DNA of 64,000 bases from VRUE01 sp963718755 (GCA_963718755.1 OY970376.1:806001-870000); one strand, 5' to 3'; counted from the stretch's first letter, positions 31,822-41,536 are shown. The notes: a model not told the origin generated them from the sequence alone. Numbers and translations are program-made.

Positions 31822-33390
31822 GTGCCGACGGAGGCCCGCAAATGGCTAACGCCCGCTGCCTGGGTCGCCGCTGTCGCGGCGCTGCTGCTGCTGATCTTCC
31901 CGCTCGGCTTCCCCAACTACGACACGATCTACTCGCTGCTCTGGGGACGGGAACTGGCCGAAGGCCTCAGCCCCGACCGGGGCGCCGCGCTGCCCCCCAC
32001 GCCGCACCCGCTGACCGAACTCTGGGGTCTGGCGACCTCCCCACTTGGGGACGGCGCGATCGACCTGACGATGATCGGCGCCTACGTCTCGCTGGGCCTG
32101 ATCGGCTACCTCGTCTACCGCCTCGGCTCGCTCTGGTTCGACCGCCCGATCGGCGCCGTCGCCGCCCTGATCGTCCTCACCCGAGCCCCCTTCCTCTCCA
32201 ACGGCCTGCGCGCCTACATCGACCTTCCCTACATAGCCCTGGTCCTAGCCGCCCTAGTAATGGAGACCAAGCGCCCAAGGGCCGGCTGGCCCGTCCTGGG
32301 ATTGCTCGCCTTAGCTGGCCTTTTGCGGCCGGAGGCATGGCTCTTCTCCTTCGCTTACTTGGCCTACCTAGCCCTGAGCCCCGGGCAGTCCGACCCTGAT
32401 CGTGCCGACGAGAAGACAGAGAGGGTGCCCCTCGAACCGGCGGATACTCAAAACGGCGGTCTAATTAGACCGCCGTTTGTCGGGGCGAGGGGCACCCTCT
32501 CTGTCCCATCGATAGGGCTCATCGCCCTCGCCCTGGCCGGCCCAGTGCTGTGGGCCCTGTTCGACTGGATAACCGCCGGCAGCCCCACCCACTCGTTCAC
32601 CGGCACCCGCGAGACGGTCGAAACCCTGGAACGGCAGACCGGCCCGGTCGACCTCGTCCTCTACGGGCCGCGGCGACTAGGCGAGGTCCTGCAGTGGCCA
32701 GGCATGGTCGGCGCCGCAGGCGGCGTCCTGATCGCCGCGGCGATTGCCCTGCGCCGCCACCGCAAATCGGACTCTTCTATCCCCTATGGGGGATCAAACC
32801 TTCCAATTGGCCTGGCGGCGGTGGTCCTCGCGCTCGGTGCCTTCGCGGTCCTCGCCTGTGCCGGCCTGGCGATCATCCCCCGCTACACGATGCTGGCCGC
32901 GGCGCTGCTGGCGATCTTCGCCGCCTTCGCCCTGCTCGGCTGGCGCCGACTGGAGGTGGGCCACCCCTGGCGCCGGCCGTGGCAGGCATTCGCCGCGGTC
33001 ATCGCCCTGATGTTTGTCATCTGGGCGCCGAACCAGTACGACCTGCTCTCGCGCGTCGACACCGACCTGACCAACCAGAGCGAGATCGAGTCCGACCTCG
33101 GCGACCTCGCCGAGTCGCGCGCCTTCGAGCCGATCTGCCTGCCGATCTCGGTTCCCAACCACCGCGCCGTCCCCCGCCTCGCCTTCGACCTCGACCTGCG
33201 CCCCTCGCGCATCGTCAGCTCCACCGAGCGGCGCCCCCGCCGCGGCTACTTCCTCGACCCCGCCAGCCCCTTCGTCATCCACAACTTCATCCTCGACCCC
33301 AACGACCCCGCCCGCTTCGCCACCACGGTCCCGACCGGCTTCCGCCGCGTCGCCGCCAACGAGTCCTGGCTCCTCTACCGCCGCTGTTAG
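31822..33390 (+). CDS. polytopic membrane protein, glycosyltransferase-like (GT-C type layout)
   Basis: This 522-residue protein starts at a GTG (31822), divergent from dnaX. It has about ten membrane helices and an acidic/aromatic first exterior loop (GFPNYDTIYSLLWGRELAEG, HPLTELWG). This layout resembles lipid-linked-sugar GT-C glycosyltransferases and mannosyltransferase-like proteins of actinobacteria. The C-terminal 130 residues are soluble. Two hydrophilic cytoplasmic loops (about residues 195-230 and 312-328) are encoded by palindromic DNA (32415-32505; a shorter one at 32779-32794) and look like insertions. Family assignment is tentative. Confidence 0.7.
   Translation: MPTEARKWLTPAAWVAAVAALLLLIFPLGFPNYDTIYSLLWGRELAEGLSPDRGAALPPTPHPLTELWGLATSPLGDGAIDLTMIGAYVSLGLIGYLVYRLGSLWFDRPIGAVAALIVLTRAPFLSNGLRAYIDLPYIALVLAALVMETKRPRAGWPVLGLLALAGLLRPEAWLFSFAYLAYLALSPGQSDPDRADEKTERVPLEPADTQNGGLIRPPFVGARGTLSVPSIGLIALALAGPVLWALFDWITAGSPTHSFTGTRETVETLERQTGPVDLVLYGPRRLGEVLQWPGMVGAAGGVLIAAAIALRRHRKSDSSIPYGGSNLPIGLAAVVLALGAFAVLACAGLAIIPRYTMLAAALLAIFAAFALLGWRRLEVGHPWRRPWQAFAAVIALMFVIWAPNQYDLLSRVDTDLTNQSEIESDLGDLAESRAFEPICLPISVPNHRAVPRLAFDLDLRPSRIVSSTERRPRRGYFLDPASPFVIHNFILDPNDPARFATTVPTGFRRVAANESWLLYRRC
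32415..32505. repeat. nested perfect palindrome in frame inside a membrane-protein loop
   Basis: Outer 20-bp perfect arms (32415-32434 and 32486-32505, GACAGAGAGGGTGCCCCTCG and complement) enclose a 28-bp perfect palindrome (32451-32478, centred on AATT). The 91-bp unit is coding and translates as a hydrophilic loop between helices. Its AT-containing centre stands out from the GC-rich surroundings. Confidence 0.85.
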
Positions 33391-33405
33391 CCGACTCCGT
33401 GCAAA

Positions 33406-33445
33406 TTGAAGGGTTGAGGGGTCTATAGGCCCCTCAACCCTTCAA
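33406..33445. terminator. bidirectional stem-loop between convergent genes
   Basis: A 16-bp perfect inverted repeat (33406-33421, TTGAAGGGTTGAGGGG, with complement 33430-33445) and an 8-nt loop lie between the stop of the polytopic membrane protein (33390) and the stop of budA (33469). The position suits a shared terminator for both strands; there is no classical U-tract. Confidence 0.7.
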
Positions 33446-33468
33446 CCTGCGCTCGCCCGCCGGCGCCG

Positions 33469-34209
33469 TCAGCCGCCGCGCTCTACCGCCTCGACCGCAG
33501 CGTGAGTCGAAGCCGCTAGGTCGGGGTCGGCCAGATCGACCTGCGGCGGCAGCTCGACGTGCAGCTCGCTCGAGGGGTCGAGCCCGGCCCGCAGCCCGCA
33601 CGAGCGCGAGGCGAGGACGTGGCCGCCGCGGCTGCGGTCGGCGGAGATGAAGTGGAGGTGGTAGCCGCTGACCTCGATCCCCTCGACGTAGTCGGGGAAG
33701 CGGAAGCCGAGCATCGTTCCCTCGACGTCGCTCAGCTCGAAGACGTACTGCTCGAGGACGACCTCGGTCAGCGGCCGGTAGGGCGGGCTCTGCCGTGGGA
33801 CCGAGCGGGCGCGGACCAGCTCGAAGCGGCCGTCGAGGCGGATCGCGCACGAGGCGGCGTCGGCCGGGATCGACTCGTCGAGCCGCGCCAGTAGCTCCAG
33901 GTGGTCGAGCGGACCACCGAGTTCGATCTCGATCGCCGGCTCGAAGTCGGTCACTACCGCGAACGGCGTCAGCGCCGTCGCCTCGATCTCGCTGGCGTTT
34001 CCCTCGACGTCGGCGCGGAAGAAGCGGCCGTCGAGCGCGATCATCTCGCCGTCGAGGCCGTTGAGCGTGCCGAGACCGAGGTCGCCGTGCTCGGCCAGCT
34101 CGGCGAAGCTGAGATCGCCCTCGTAGGCGCCGTCGAGCAGGGCGCCGATCGTCGAGGCCTGGAAGAGGACGTGGTGCTCGCGCCCGGCGTGCAGTTCCTC
34201 CTCCCGCAT
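33469..34209 (-). CDS. budA: alpha-acetolactate decarboxylase
   Basis: The enzyme converts (S)-2-acetolactate to (R)-acetoin, drawing carbon toward acetoin/butanediol and away from valine/leucine synthesis. Family motifs are QASTIGALLDGAYEGDLSF, GDLGLGTLNGLDGEMIALDG, FRADVEG, TPFAVVTDF and the zinc/active-site segment GYHLHFISADRSRGGHVL with its three His. I chose the ATG at 34209 (GGAG 5 bases upstream), giving 246 residues; an in-frame GTG at 34251 is also possible. No acetolactate synthase or butanediol dehydrogenase lies beside it. Confidence 0.9.
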   Translation of the reverse strand: MREEELHAGREHHVLFQASTIGALLDGAYEGDLSFAELAEHGDLGLGTLNGLDGEMIALDGRFFRADVEGNASEIEATALTPFAVVTDFEPAIEIELGGPLDHLELLARLDESIPADAASCAIRLDGRFELVRARSVPRQSPPYRPLTEVVLEQYVFELSDVEGTMLGFRFPDYVEGIEVSGYHLHFISADRSRGGHVLASRSCGLRAGLDPSSELHVELPPQVDLADPDLAASTHAAVEAVERGG

Positions 34210-34285
34210 CGTCTCCACATGCAGGGCCTTGATCCAGCGCTCGTCGAGCACGCCGGGCAGTCTCGCATGCAAGCATGGGGCCGCG

Positions 34286-35172
<887 letters not shown>

Positions 35173-35176
<4 letters not shown>

Positions 35177-35964
35177 GCGACGATACGACCAAGAAGCTGC
35201 GGCGGCTCGAACCGGCGGCGATCGGCGGCGTGATGAGCCGCGAGGTCGCCAACTTCCGCACCTACTGGAAGGGAACGACCTTCTCCAGCATTCTCGAACC
35301 GATCGTCTACCTGCTCGCCTTCGGCCTCGGGCTCTCGGCGACTCTGGTCGACGAAGTCGGAGGCGTGCCCTACGTCCAGTACGTCGGCACGGGCATGGTC
35401 GCCACCGCCGTGATCTTCTCCAGCGCCCTGCCGGCGATGTTCGGAACCTTCGTCAAGCACCGCTTCCAGAACACCTACGACGCGATCCTCGCCGCCCCCG
35501 TCGACGTCGAGGAGCTGGTCAGCGCCGAGATGCTCTGGATCGGGGTCCGCGCCAGCATCTATGGCTGCGTGCCGCTGCTGGTCACGATCGCCTTCGGCCT
35601 CGACCCGGCCTTGGGAATGCTGCTGGTGCCGATCTTCTGTCTCGCCACCGCGCTCGGCTTCGCCGGCTTCGGCATCGCGATGGCCGCCACCGTCGCCAAG
35701 ATCGACCAGTTCAATTACGTCACGGCGCTCTTCGTCACGCCGCTCTTCCTCGTCTCCGGCGCCTTCTTCCCGATCGACGAACTGCCCGAGGGCGTCCAGG
35801 TCGTTGCCCAGCTCAACCCGCTGCACCAGCTGGTCGAACTTGTCCGCGGCGGCGCCTTCGGCTACGACCCGATCGACCTCGTCCGCTTCGCCGGCCTCGT
35901 CGCCTTTGCCTTCGTCATGTGGCGGGTAGCTGTCCGCCAGATGACGAAGCGCCTGATCGACTGA
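35173..35964 (+). CDS. ABC-2 type transporter permease
   Basis: This 263-residue membrane subunit has six predicted helices and the ABC2_membrane pattern (NFRTYWKGTTFSSILEPIVY near the start; PLFLVSGAFFPIDELPEGVQ and LNPLHQLVELVRG near the end). The GTG at 35173 overlaps the ATPase stop, so it is translationally coupled. It resembles the DrrB/NodJ group of exporters. Seven bases separate it from the next gene, which may be in the same transcript. Confidence 0.93.
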
Positions 35965-35970
35965 CCGCCG

Positions 35971-36942
35971 ATGGCTGGCGGCTTCAAGCGCTCCTCGCGG
36001 TTCGGGATCGTCGGGGTCCTTGTCGTCATGGCCGCCTGCGCAGCGATCGGCCTCACGCTGGGCAGCGGCCAGGCGAACCCGAAGCTGGCGCTGGGCCTGA
36101 TCTTCGGCGTGATCGCGGTCTACTGCGTCATCCTCTTTGCGCTGCAGCGCACCGATCTCAACCGCGTCTCGGGATCGGACGCCCGCGACAGCTCCCGCGC
36201 CGCCGCCGAAGGCGGGCGGGAGATCGAGAACCCGACGACCCTGGGCGACGCCGATCTCTGGGCCGCGATGGCGGTGAAGCCGATCGACACCGAGGCGGTC
36301 AAGGCCCGCGCCGCCGGCTGGGAGGCGGGTCGCCGCAGCCAGAGCCTGGCGATGCTGGTGACGCTGCTGATCTTCCTCACCGTGCCGCCGATCTACATCT
36401 TCGAAAGCTTTGTGCCGCTGCTGATCGGGGGGCCGCTGATTGCGATCGCGGCGATCTGGGGCAGCATCCGCGCGCTGATGCCGGGTGGCGAGCTGGACGG
36501 CGGCTACGCAAACGTGGGCAAGGCGATGGCGCCGCTCGGCTTCGGGGTGACCGAGCGCCCGTCGGTGAGCATCGAGACCCGCGACGCGGTGACCGGTCGG
36601 GTCGGGCCGAAGATCCGCGGCGTCCTCGAGCTCGAGGGCACACGCAACGGGTGGCCTGTATCGGTCCGGATCGAGGGCACCGAGACGAGTAGTCGCAGCG
36701 AGGTCTCGGTGGCGGCCGCCACGCCGGGGTTCGAGGCGAAATCGCGCGACGGTCGCGTTCGTCCGGTCGACGGCACGCCGGAGGGCATCGCCGCCGCACT
36801 GAGGCAAACGCCCAACTCGACCCGCTGGAAGAAGGTCTCGGTCGAGGGCGGCCCCGAGGGAATCGTCGTCACCCGCAAGGGCGGCGAGCAGGCCGACTGG
36901 CTCTGCGACCTCTGGCTGGCCGAGCGGCTCGCAGGGGTTTGA
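35971..36942 (+). CDS. membrane protein with four helices and a soluble C-terminal domain
   Basis: The 323-residue product has two helices at the N-terminus (about 12-32 and 39-58), a cytoplasmic stretch, two more helices (about 127-143 and 147-165), and a 150-residue hydrophilic C-terminus with repeated beta patterns (GVTERPSVSIETRDAVTGR, GVLELEGTRNGWPVSVRIEG). I do not recognise the family. It probably belongs to the exporter operon because it starts only seven bases after the permease stop. Confidence 0.8.
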   Translation: MAGGFKRSSRFGIVGVLVVMAACAAIGLTLGSGQANPKLALGLIFGVIAVYCVILFALQRTDLNRVSGSDARDSSRAAAEGGREIENPTTLGDADLWAAMAVKPIDTEAVKARAAGWEAGRRSQSLAMLVTLLIFLTVPPIYIFESFVPLLIGGPLIAIAAIWGSIRALMPGGELDGGYANVGKAMAPLGFGVTERPSVSIETRDAVTGRVGPKIRGVLELEGTRNGWPVSVRIEGTETSSRSEVSVAAATPGFEAKSRDGRVRPVDGTPEGIAAALRQTPNSTRWKKVSVEGGPEGIVVTRKGGEQADWLCDLWLAERLAGV

Positions 36943-37006
36943 AAATGGACCGTGCACCCGCCTTCGAAGCGAGGTCCCCAGGCGTGTCCGTCGGGTTTGG
37001 CTCGAG

Positions 37007-37099
37007 TCGGGCTCACCTGCGGCACCCGCGGCTTCCGCTTAAGGCTGCTTCCTTCCGGACCTGACCTGATTCACGTGCCTACGTCGCGCAGGACCCGGC
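37007..37099 (-). ncRNA. ffs: signal recognition particle RNA (small bacterial type)
   Basis: On the minus strand the universal SRP domain IV core is exact: CAGGTCAGGTCCGGAAGGAA followed by GCAGCC. Flanking bases pair to extend the hairpin (CGGGTCCTGCG near the 5' end with CGCAGG...CCCG near the 3' end). Ends are estimated from this outer helix. The RNA binds Ffh and directs membrane-protein nascent chains to FtsY. The rest of the 300-base gap between 36942 and 37245 shows no gene; a promoter must lie around 37100-37200 but I cannot place it. Confidence 0.92.
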
Positions 37100-37244
37100 C
37101 GTCAACGCCTCTTCCGGCGGACCGACCCCGAAGGCCAGCCCCTCAGAACGGTTTTCGGCCCCGCTAGAGCGGATTGCGGGTTACAAGGCACCGCTGATTC
37201 CCCGCCTAGCACGGTCCGCTCACGATCCTACCCCAGCGCGAGAT

Positions 37245-38033
37245 TCAGCCACCAACCCCCTTGGTGAACGAAACCAGTTCCTCCCGGCCCGACGCTCCGG
37301 AGACGTCGAGAGTCAGCACCGGACCCACCCCAGGCGCGTAGAGCTTGTACTCAGCAAGCCGGGGCTCCAGCGGCGTCAGGTCCTTGGTCAACATCGCATT
37401 CGAGAAGTGGCCGAACGGGACTTCCACCTGCTCCCCGAGACTCAACACCTGCGCCCTGTCCTCCGCTTGGCCCGCGTAGTACTCCTGCCGGTAGGACAAG
37501 CCGGGGGCCGGGTTCGCCGGGACCGCGATCCCGGGTTGGGCGCCATCCACGCCGGCCTCCCACGACCCCGCGGTGGTGGCCACCTTCCCTTTCTCGTACT
37601 CCGCGGTGCTCTCGCCCATGTACCAGAGGTTGCCCGCCCCGTCCTGGGCGTACCAGTCGCTGGTCACCTCGACCGGCTGTCCATCGCGACTGACGACATC
37701 TCGCACCACCCGGGCCTCGATTCCGTTTGAAATCCGCTTCGTCCTCGCGGTCACGGTCACCACGACCCGCTGAGCCCCTCCTTCGCCGTCGCTCTCCCGG
37801 TAGACCCAGCGGCTGCCCGGCCGCATCGGCCAGTAGGGATTGTCGATGTCGACGCTGAAGTCCGCCGGGCGCAGCTCGACCGGTTCGGCGCCTTGTGGGA
37901 GCGCTTCGCTTGCGTTCCCTTCGTTCTCGCTGTTGTTACCGCCGCATCCGACGGCGACGGACAGGGCAAGCAAGGTGACAAAGCAGATCGCGACCGTCAC
38001 TACCGATCGCGATTCGATCGGAAAGGAAGGCAT
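37245..38033 (-). CDS. secreted lipoprotein of unknown function
   Basis: From the ATG at 38033 (a GTG at 38054 is also in frame) the 262-residue product has a signal peptide ending in a lipobox (SVAVGC, Cys30) and a Gly/Asn/Glu-rich spacer. The beta-rich body has many Trp/Tyr (NPYWPMRPGSRWVYRESDGEG, TSDWYAQDGAGNLWYMGE, PFGHFSNAMLTKDLTPLEP). The pattern NPYWPxxPGxxWVYxxxxG...VTxxTKxIxGxxxxVVxD recurs in actinobacterial and proteobacterial exported proteins without an assigned role. It is divergent from the antiporter gene. Confidence 0.85.
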   Translation of the reverse strand: MPSFPIESRSVVTVAICFVTLLALSVAVGCGGNNSENEGNASEALPQGAEPVELRPADFSVDIDNPYWPMRPGSRWVYRESDGEGGAQRVVVTVTARTKRISNGIEARVVRDVVSRDGQPVEVTSDWYAQDGAGNLWYMGESTAEYEKGKVATTAGSWEAGVDGAQPGIAVPANPAPGLSYRQEYYAGQAEDRAQVLSLGEQVEVPFGHFSNAMLTKDLTPLEPRLAEYKLYAPGVGPVLTLDVSGASGREELVSFTKGVGG

Positions 38034-38059
38034 GGCAACCACATAGGATCGCACCCGCC

Positions 38060-39286
38060 TTGATCGACGTCGATACCGACTCCTTCTTCGTCATCGTCTT
38101 GATCGCCGCGATCGCCGCGGTCACGGTCGCCGTCGTGCCCCGCCGCTTCGCCCCGCCGGTGGTCGTGGTCGAGCTGATGCTGGGGATCCTCGTCGGGCCC
38201 GAAGTCCTCGACCTGGCGCAGACCAGCGACTTCATCGACTTCTTCTCCAACCTCGGCCTCGGCATGCTCTTCTTCTTCGCCGGCTACGAGATCGACTTCG
38301 AGCGCATCCGCGGCAAGCCGCTGAAGCTCGGCGCGATCGGCTGGCTGCTCTCGATCGCCCTCGCCTACGGGATCGGCGGCGCCCTCGCCGCGGCCGGCAT
38401 CGTCGTCTCCTTCCTCTACACCGGCTCGGCGATGGCGACGACCGCGATCGGCACGCTGATCCCGATCCTGCGCGACAGCGGCGAGCTGAAGACCCGCTTC
38501 GGCACCTACCTGCTGGCCGCCGGCGGCATCGGCGAGTTCGGCCCAATCCTGCTCGTGACCCTGGTCCTCTCGACCACCAACCCGCTGCACGAGGCGGCGA
38601 TCCTGATCGCCTTCGTCGCCCTCGCGCTCGCCATCGCGCTGATCTCCGTCCGCCTCGCCTGGCGCGGCTGGCCGGCGCTGGAGCGCACCTTCGAGGCAAG
38701 CAGCCAGCTGGCCGTGCGCATCACCGTCGTGCTCGTCTTCGGCCTCGTCCTGCTCGCCGGCGAGCTCGGCCTCGACGTCCTGCTCGGCGGCTTCGTCGCC
38801 GGCATGATCGTCCGGCTGGCGCTGAAGGGGCGCGAGCTGCAGGTCTTCGAGTCGAAGCTGACCGCGGTCGGCTTCGGCTTCTTCATCCCCTTCTTCTTCG
38901 TCACCAGCGGCATCGAGTTCGACCTCGCCGCACTCGGCTCCGCCACCGCGCTGCTGAAGCTGCTTCTGTTCTTCTGCCTCTTCCTCGTCGTCCGCGGCCT
39001 GCCGGCGATGCTCCTCTACCGCAGCGTGCTGCAAGCGCGCCAGCGCGTGGCGCTCGCCTTCTACTCGGCCACCGAGCTGCCGCTTGTCGTCGCGATCACG
39101 ACGATCGCGATCGAAGCCGGCGAGATGAAATCCTCGACCGCGGCGGGCCTGGTCGGCGCGGCGATGCTCTCCACCCTGATCTTCCCGTTTGTTGCTCAGG
39201 CGCTGCAGAAAAAGGCCATCGCCGAAGGAGAGACCAGCCCGCCCGGTGGCGGTGCCCTCCCGACGGGAGAGCAGGCCGCCACCTAG
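38060..39286 (+). CDS. cation:proton antiporter (CPA2/Kef-type)
   Basis: The 408-residue membrane protein has about 12-13 helices and Na+/H+ exchanger-family motifs: PPVVVVELMLGILVGPEVL, LGLGMLFFFAGYEIDFERIRG (the Asp/Glu-containing half-helix pair), and a second conserved region GGFVAGMIVRLALKGRELQ. No C-terminal TrkA nucleotide-binding domain is present. The start appears to be a TTG (38060). It exchanges a monovalent cation (Na+ or K+) for protons; which cannot be told from sequence. Confidence 0.9.
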   Translation: MIDVDTDSFFVIVLIAAIAAVTVAVVPRRFAPPVVVVELMLGILVGPEVLDLAQTSDFIDFFSNLGLGMLFFFAGYEIDFERIRGKPLKLGAIGWLLSIALAYGIGGALAAAGIVVSFLYTGSAMATTAIGTLIPILRDSGELKTRFGTYLLAAGGIGEFGPILLVTLVLSTTNPLHEAAILIAFVALALAIALISVRLAWRGWPALERTFEASSQLAVRITVVLVFGLVLLAGELGLDVLLGGFVAGMIVRLALKGRELQVFESKLTAVGFGFFIPFFFVTSGIEFDLAALGSATALLKLLLFFCLFLVVRGLPAMLLYRSVLQARQRVALAFYSATELPLVVAITTIAIEAGEMKSSTAAGLVGAAMLSTLIFPFVAQALQKKAIAEGETSPPGGGALPTGEQAAT

Positions 39287-39300
39287 GCGAGCCCAGCCGC

Positions 39301-40329
39301 TCAGGGCTTGCGGATCAGCTTGCGGCTCTTGTAGACCGTCGCGCGAGCCCCGCCTGCGCGAACCTTCTCGCGCACGAGCAGGCGCTTGCGCGTTGCGACC
39401 TTCGGCTGCGCCTTGGGCTTGACGCGGAGGACAACCCGCCTGCCCTTCCCCCTGGCGACCTTCACCACCCGCCTCGCCGTGGCGGGCCTACCCTTGCGGA
39501 GAAAGCCCTGTGCGGTAATTCGACAGGCATGGCCGACCTCGCGCGGGCAGCCGACCCTGACGAAGAGCCGGTTGCCTTTGAGCACCGCCGGGCCCGCGGT
39601 CCCGCCGTTGCTCAGCAGGGAGAAGAGGCGCCGGTCCGAGAGCGAGCTCGAGCCGCCCTTGCCGCCGTCGCCATCCCCATTGCCGCCCGAGGCCGAGTGG
39701 ACGCTGAGCCCGACGTTGTCGAAGCGAAGGTTCGACGTGCCGCTGAGCAGTGAGAGCGCGACCGTGCTCTGCGCCGTCACGGCCTCGATCGAGAGTCGGT
39801 ATTTGTGCCCGCCGACCACCGCGACCGGAGCGGATTCTGCGCTGAACGGAGTTACCCCTTCGAGTTCGCCGCTCAGCGCCTCCGTCGATTTGCCAGCGGT
39901 GAGGTCGGAGAGCGTGACCGTATAGCTGCCTTCCGGTTCGACGTCGATCAGACCGCCGGAGTCGAAGGCGCTTTCCAGGCGCATCTCGGCATCGGTGATC
40001 GGGGTCACCGGAACAGTGAAGGCGGGCGAGTTCCAGATCGCGGTCCCTTTGAAGAGGGAGATCAGGTTTAGCGTCACCGTGGTCCGCGCCGCGATCGAGC
40101 CTGGCGGGTTACCGGTCGACGCGTCGTAGACGGCCTCCGATGAGCAAAGCAGCTCAGCCGGGGAGCACGAAGCCCCACCCGCGCTCCAGCCTTCGGACCC
40201 CTGGTCGAAACCGCTGCCACCATCGGGGTAGGTGGCGGTCGCAGCGGCCGCCGAGCCAGCGGTGAGCAGGACCGCACACAAGGCTCCGAGCAGCACCGTG
40301 AGATGAAGGTGAGTCCTCGTCAAACGCAT
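39301..40329 (-). CDS. secreted protein with basic C-terminal beta domain
   Basis: The 342-residue product has an ATG at 40329 behind GGAAG, a signal peptide (HLTVLLGALCAVLLTAGSAAAA), and a beta-sandwich-like body with paired Cys (CSPAELLC). A Gly/Asp linker leads to a strongly basic C-terminal domain (KVARGKGRRVVLRVKPKAQPK). The tail is of the same kind as in the exoproteins of the 14-24 kb region. No enzymatic motif is seen. It converges with the antiporter gene. Confidence 0.83.
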   Translation of the reverse strand: MRLTRTHLHLTVLLGALCAVLLTAGSAAAATATYPDGGSGFDQGSEGWSAGGASCSPAELLCSSEAVYDASTGNPPGSIAARTTVTLNLISLFKGTAIWNSPAFTVPVTPITDAEMRLESAFDSGGLIDVEPEGSYTVTLSDLTAGKSTEALSGELEGVTPFSAESAPVAVVGGHKYRLSIEAVTAQSTVALSLLSGTSNLRFDNVGLSVHSASGGNGDGDGGKGGSSSLSDRRLFSLLSNGGTAGPAVLKGNRLFVRVGCPREVGHACRITAQGFLRKGRPATARRVVKVARGKGRRVVLRVKPKAQPKVATRKRLLVREKVRAGGARATVYKSRKLIRKP

Positions 40330-40426
40330 CGGTTCTTCCTTTCGCTGGCTTGGCTGTGGGCGGGCCGCACACCGGAAAGGAGGTGCAAGACCGCTCGGTC
40401 AGGCATCCTTGCCCGAATACCAAAAA

Positions 40427-40438
40427 TTAGGCACCTAA
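40427..40438. promoter_or_regulatory. short palindrome in the promoter region of the secreted-protein gene
   Basis: TTAGGCACCTAA, a 5-bp dyad around CA, sits in an unusually AT-rich stretch about 100 bases upstream of the secreted-protein ATG at 40329. The rest of the 214-base gap up to the tRNA gene shows no gene. A role as operator is only suggested by position. Confidence 0.25.
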
Positions 40439-40543
40439 CCTCCACGTTTTTGGACGTATGTACCTGCGCCAGCGTCAATCACCGGTCCAAGCCACGCACG
40501 CCACCACCGTCCCCCAAGCGCCCCGTAATATCCGACACCTCCC

Positions 40544-40615
40544 GGGCGCGTAGCTCAGTGGGAGAGCGCTCGCCTCACACGCGAGAGGTCGCTGGTTCGA
40601 ACCCAGCCGCGCCCA
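40544..40615 (+). tRNA. tRNA-Val (anticodon CAC)
   Basis: A 72-nt cloverleaf is complete: acceptor GGGCGCG with CGCGCCC, D-stem GCTC/GAGC, anticodon stem CTCGC/GCGAG with loop CTCACAC (CAC at 40576-40578), T-arm GCTGG-TTCGAAC-CCAGC, discriminator A. No CCA is encoded. The 3' part is the left copy of a 47-bp direct repeat, so the tRNA gene is an integration site that is restored by the inserted element. Confidence 0.96.
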
Positions 40616-40618
40616 TCG
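40572..40618 (+). repeat. attachment-site copy within tRNA-Val (att, left)
   Basis: The 47 bp from the anticodon stem to three bases beyond the tRNA 3' end (GCCTCACACGCGAG ... CCGCGCCCATCG) recur exactly at 42681. The left copy is part of the intact tRNA. Confidence 0.9.
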
Positions 40619-40779
40619 GATTTCCCTTTTTAGAGCCAAAAATCAGAGAGTGGGCTCTAACCCCCGTTAAAAATTTGGCGGCGATCCTCAGCACATATGC
40701 GCACTGAGCGCTCCTTCACGTTGCAGCAAACCGCGTCGCGGTCCCGGCCGACTGCGGTCGGTCACGAAAGACATCCGGC

Positions 40780-41523
40780 CTAAGGCTGCTGCGGAAGCGC
40801 GAAGGTCACCTGCCCGTAGTAGTCGGGCAGATCGTCCCGTAGCCGCTTGGCAAAGCGCTCCGGCAGAACAATACGACGCACATCCCCGAGCTCAAACCCA
40901 AGCTCTCCGTTATGCCTCCACTCACGCTCCATGTAGTAGTTCTCCTCGTCGTCGTCCGCAAGACTGCCCCGGAATGGCTTAATCAGAGGAAATACCTGAA
41001 GGGTCAAAAATGAGTGAAGGGCAAATCCGCCCTCGTCATGCTCCTCCTCGCGGGACCGGTCAGCTAGGTACTTGAGGGCGTGCCGAATGCCATCGGTGTA
41101 CTCGTCACCGTTGAATCTCCCAGAGCCAATGATCAGCCCGTCTGTGGCCAAATAAAGGACGGGGTTCGCGCCACGTTGAAGCAAGAATTCGCGGCTGAAA
41201 GCGAGACCGAACTCGCTGTACTTCGACATGTGGATGCCGAGGTCGCCTACGGGGATATCGCAGAAGCACACAACGTTCGCGGTGAACATTTCTCCCAGAT
41301 CGGCGCTGGGGTCCCAGCTGACGTACCGGGTTCCCTTACCCGGACGTCTTCCCATGTCCTCGCCTGTCCACGGACCGAGCGCGAGCAGCGTTCCGGCTTT
41401 CAGGATGTCAACGAGCAAGCAATACAAAGCCTCTTCTCGGTCCTCCTTATCCTCTATTTCAGCCCGCAGGTTTCTGCCCACAAAGTGGGTCAACTCATCG
41501 GAGACGTATCGCTGAGGCTTCAT
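40780..41523 (-). CDS. AbiGi-family abortive-infection protein
   Basis: The 247-residue protein has the pattern RYVSDELTHFVGRNL at the start, VVCFCDIPVGDLGIHMSKY and FGLAFSREFLLQRGANPVLY in the middle, and NYYMEREWRHNGELGF with YGQVTF at the end. This matches the arrangement I associate with proteins named abortive infection system antitoxin AbiGi, from the phage-defence pair AbiGi/AbiGii. No AbiGii-like toxin lies beside it, so it may act alone or with the two small genes upstream. It is first inside the left att copy, read toward the tRNA. Confidence 0.62.
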   Translation of the reverse strand: MKPQRYVSDELTHFVGRNLRAEIEDKEDREEALYCLLVDILKAGTLLALGPWTGEDMGRRPGKGTRYVSWDPSADLGEMFTANVVCFCDIPVGDLGIHMSKYSEFGLAFSREFLLQRGANPVLYLATDGLIIGSGRFNGDEYTDGIRHALKYLADRSREEEHDEGGFALHSFLTLQVFPLIKPFRGSLADDDEENYYMEREWRHNGELGFELGDVRRIVLPERFAKRLRDDLPDYYGQVTFALPQQP

Positions 41524-41536
41524 TCACCGTCCTGCT

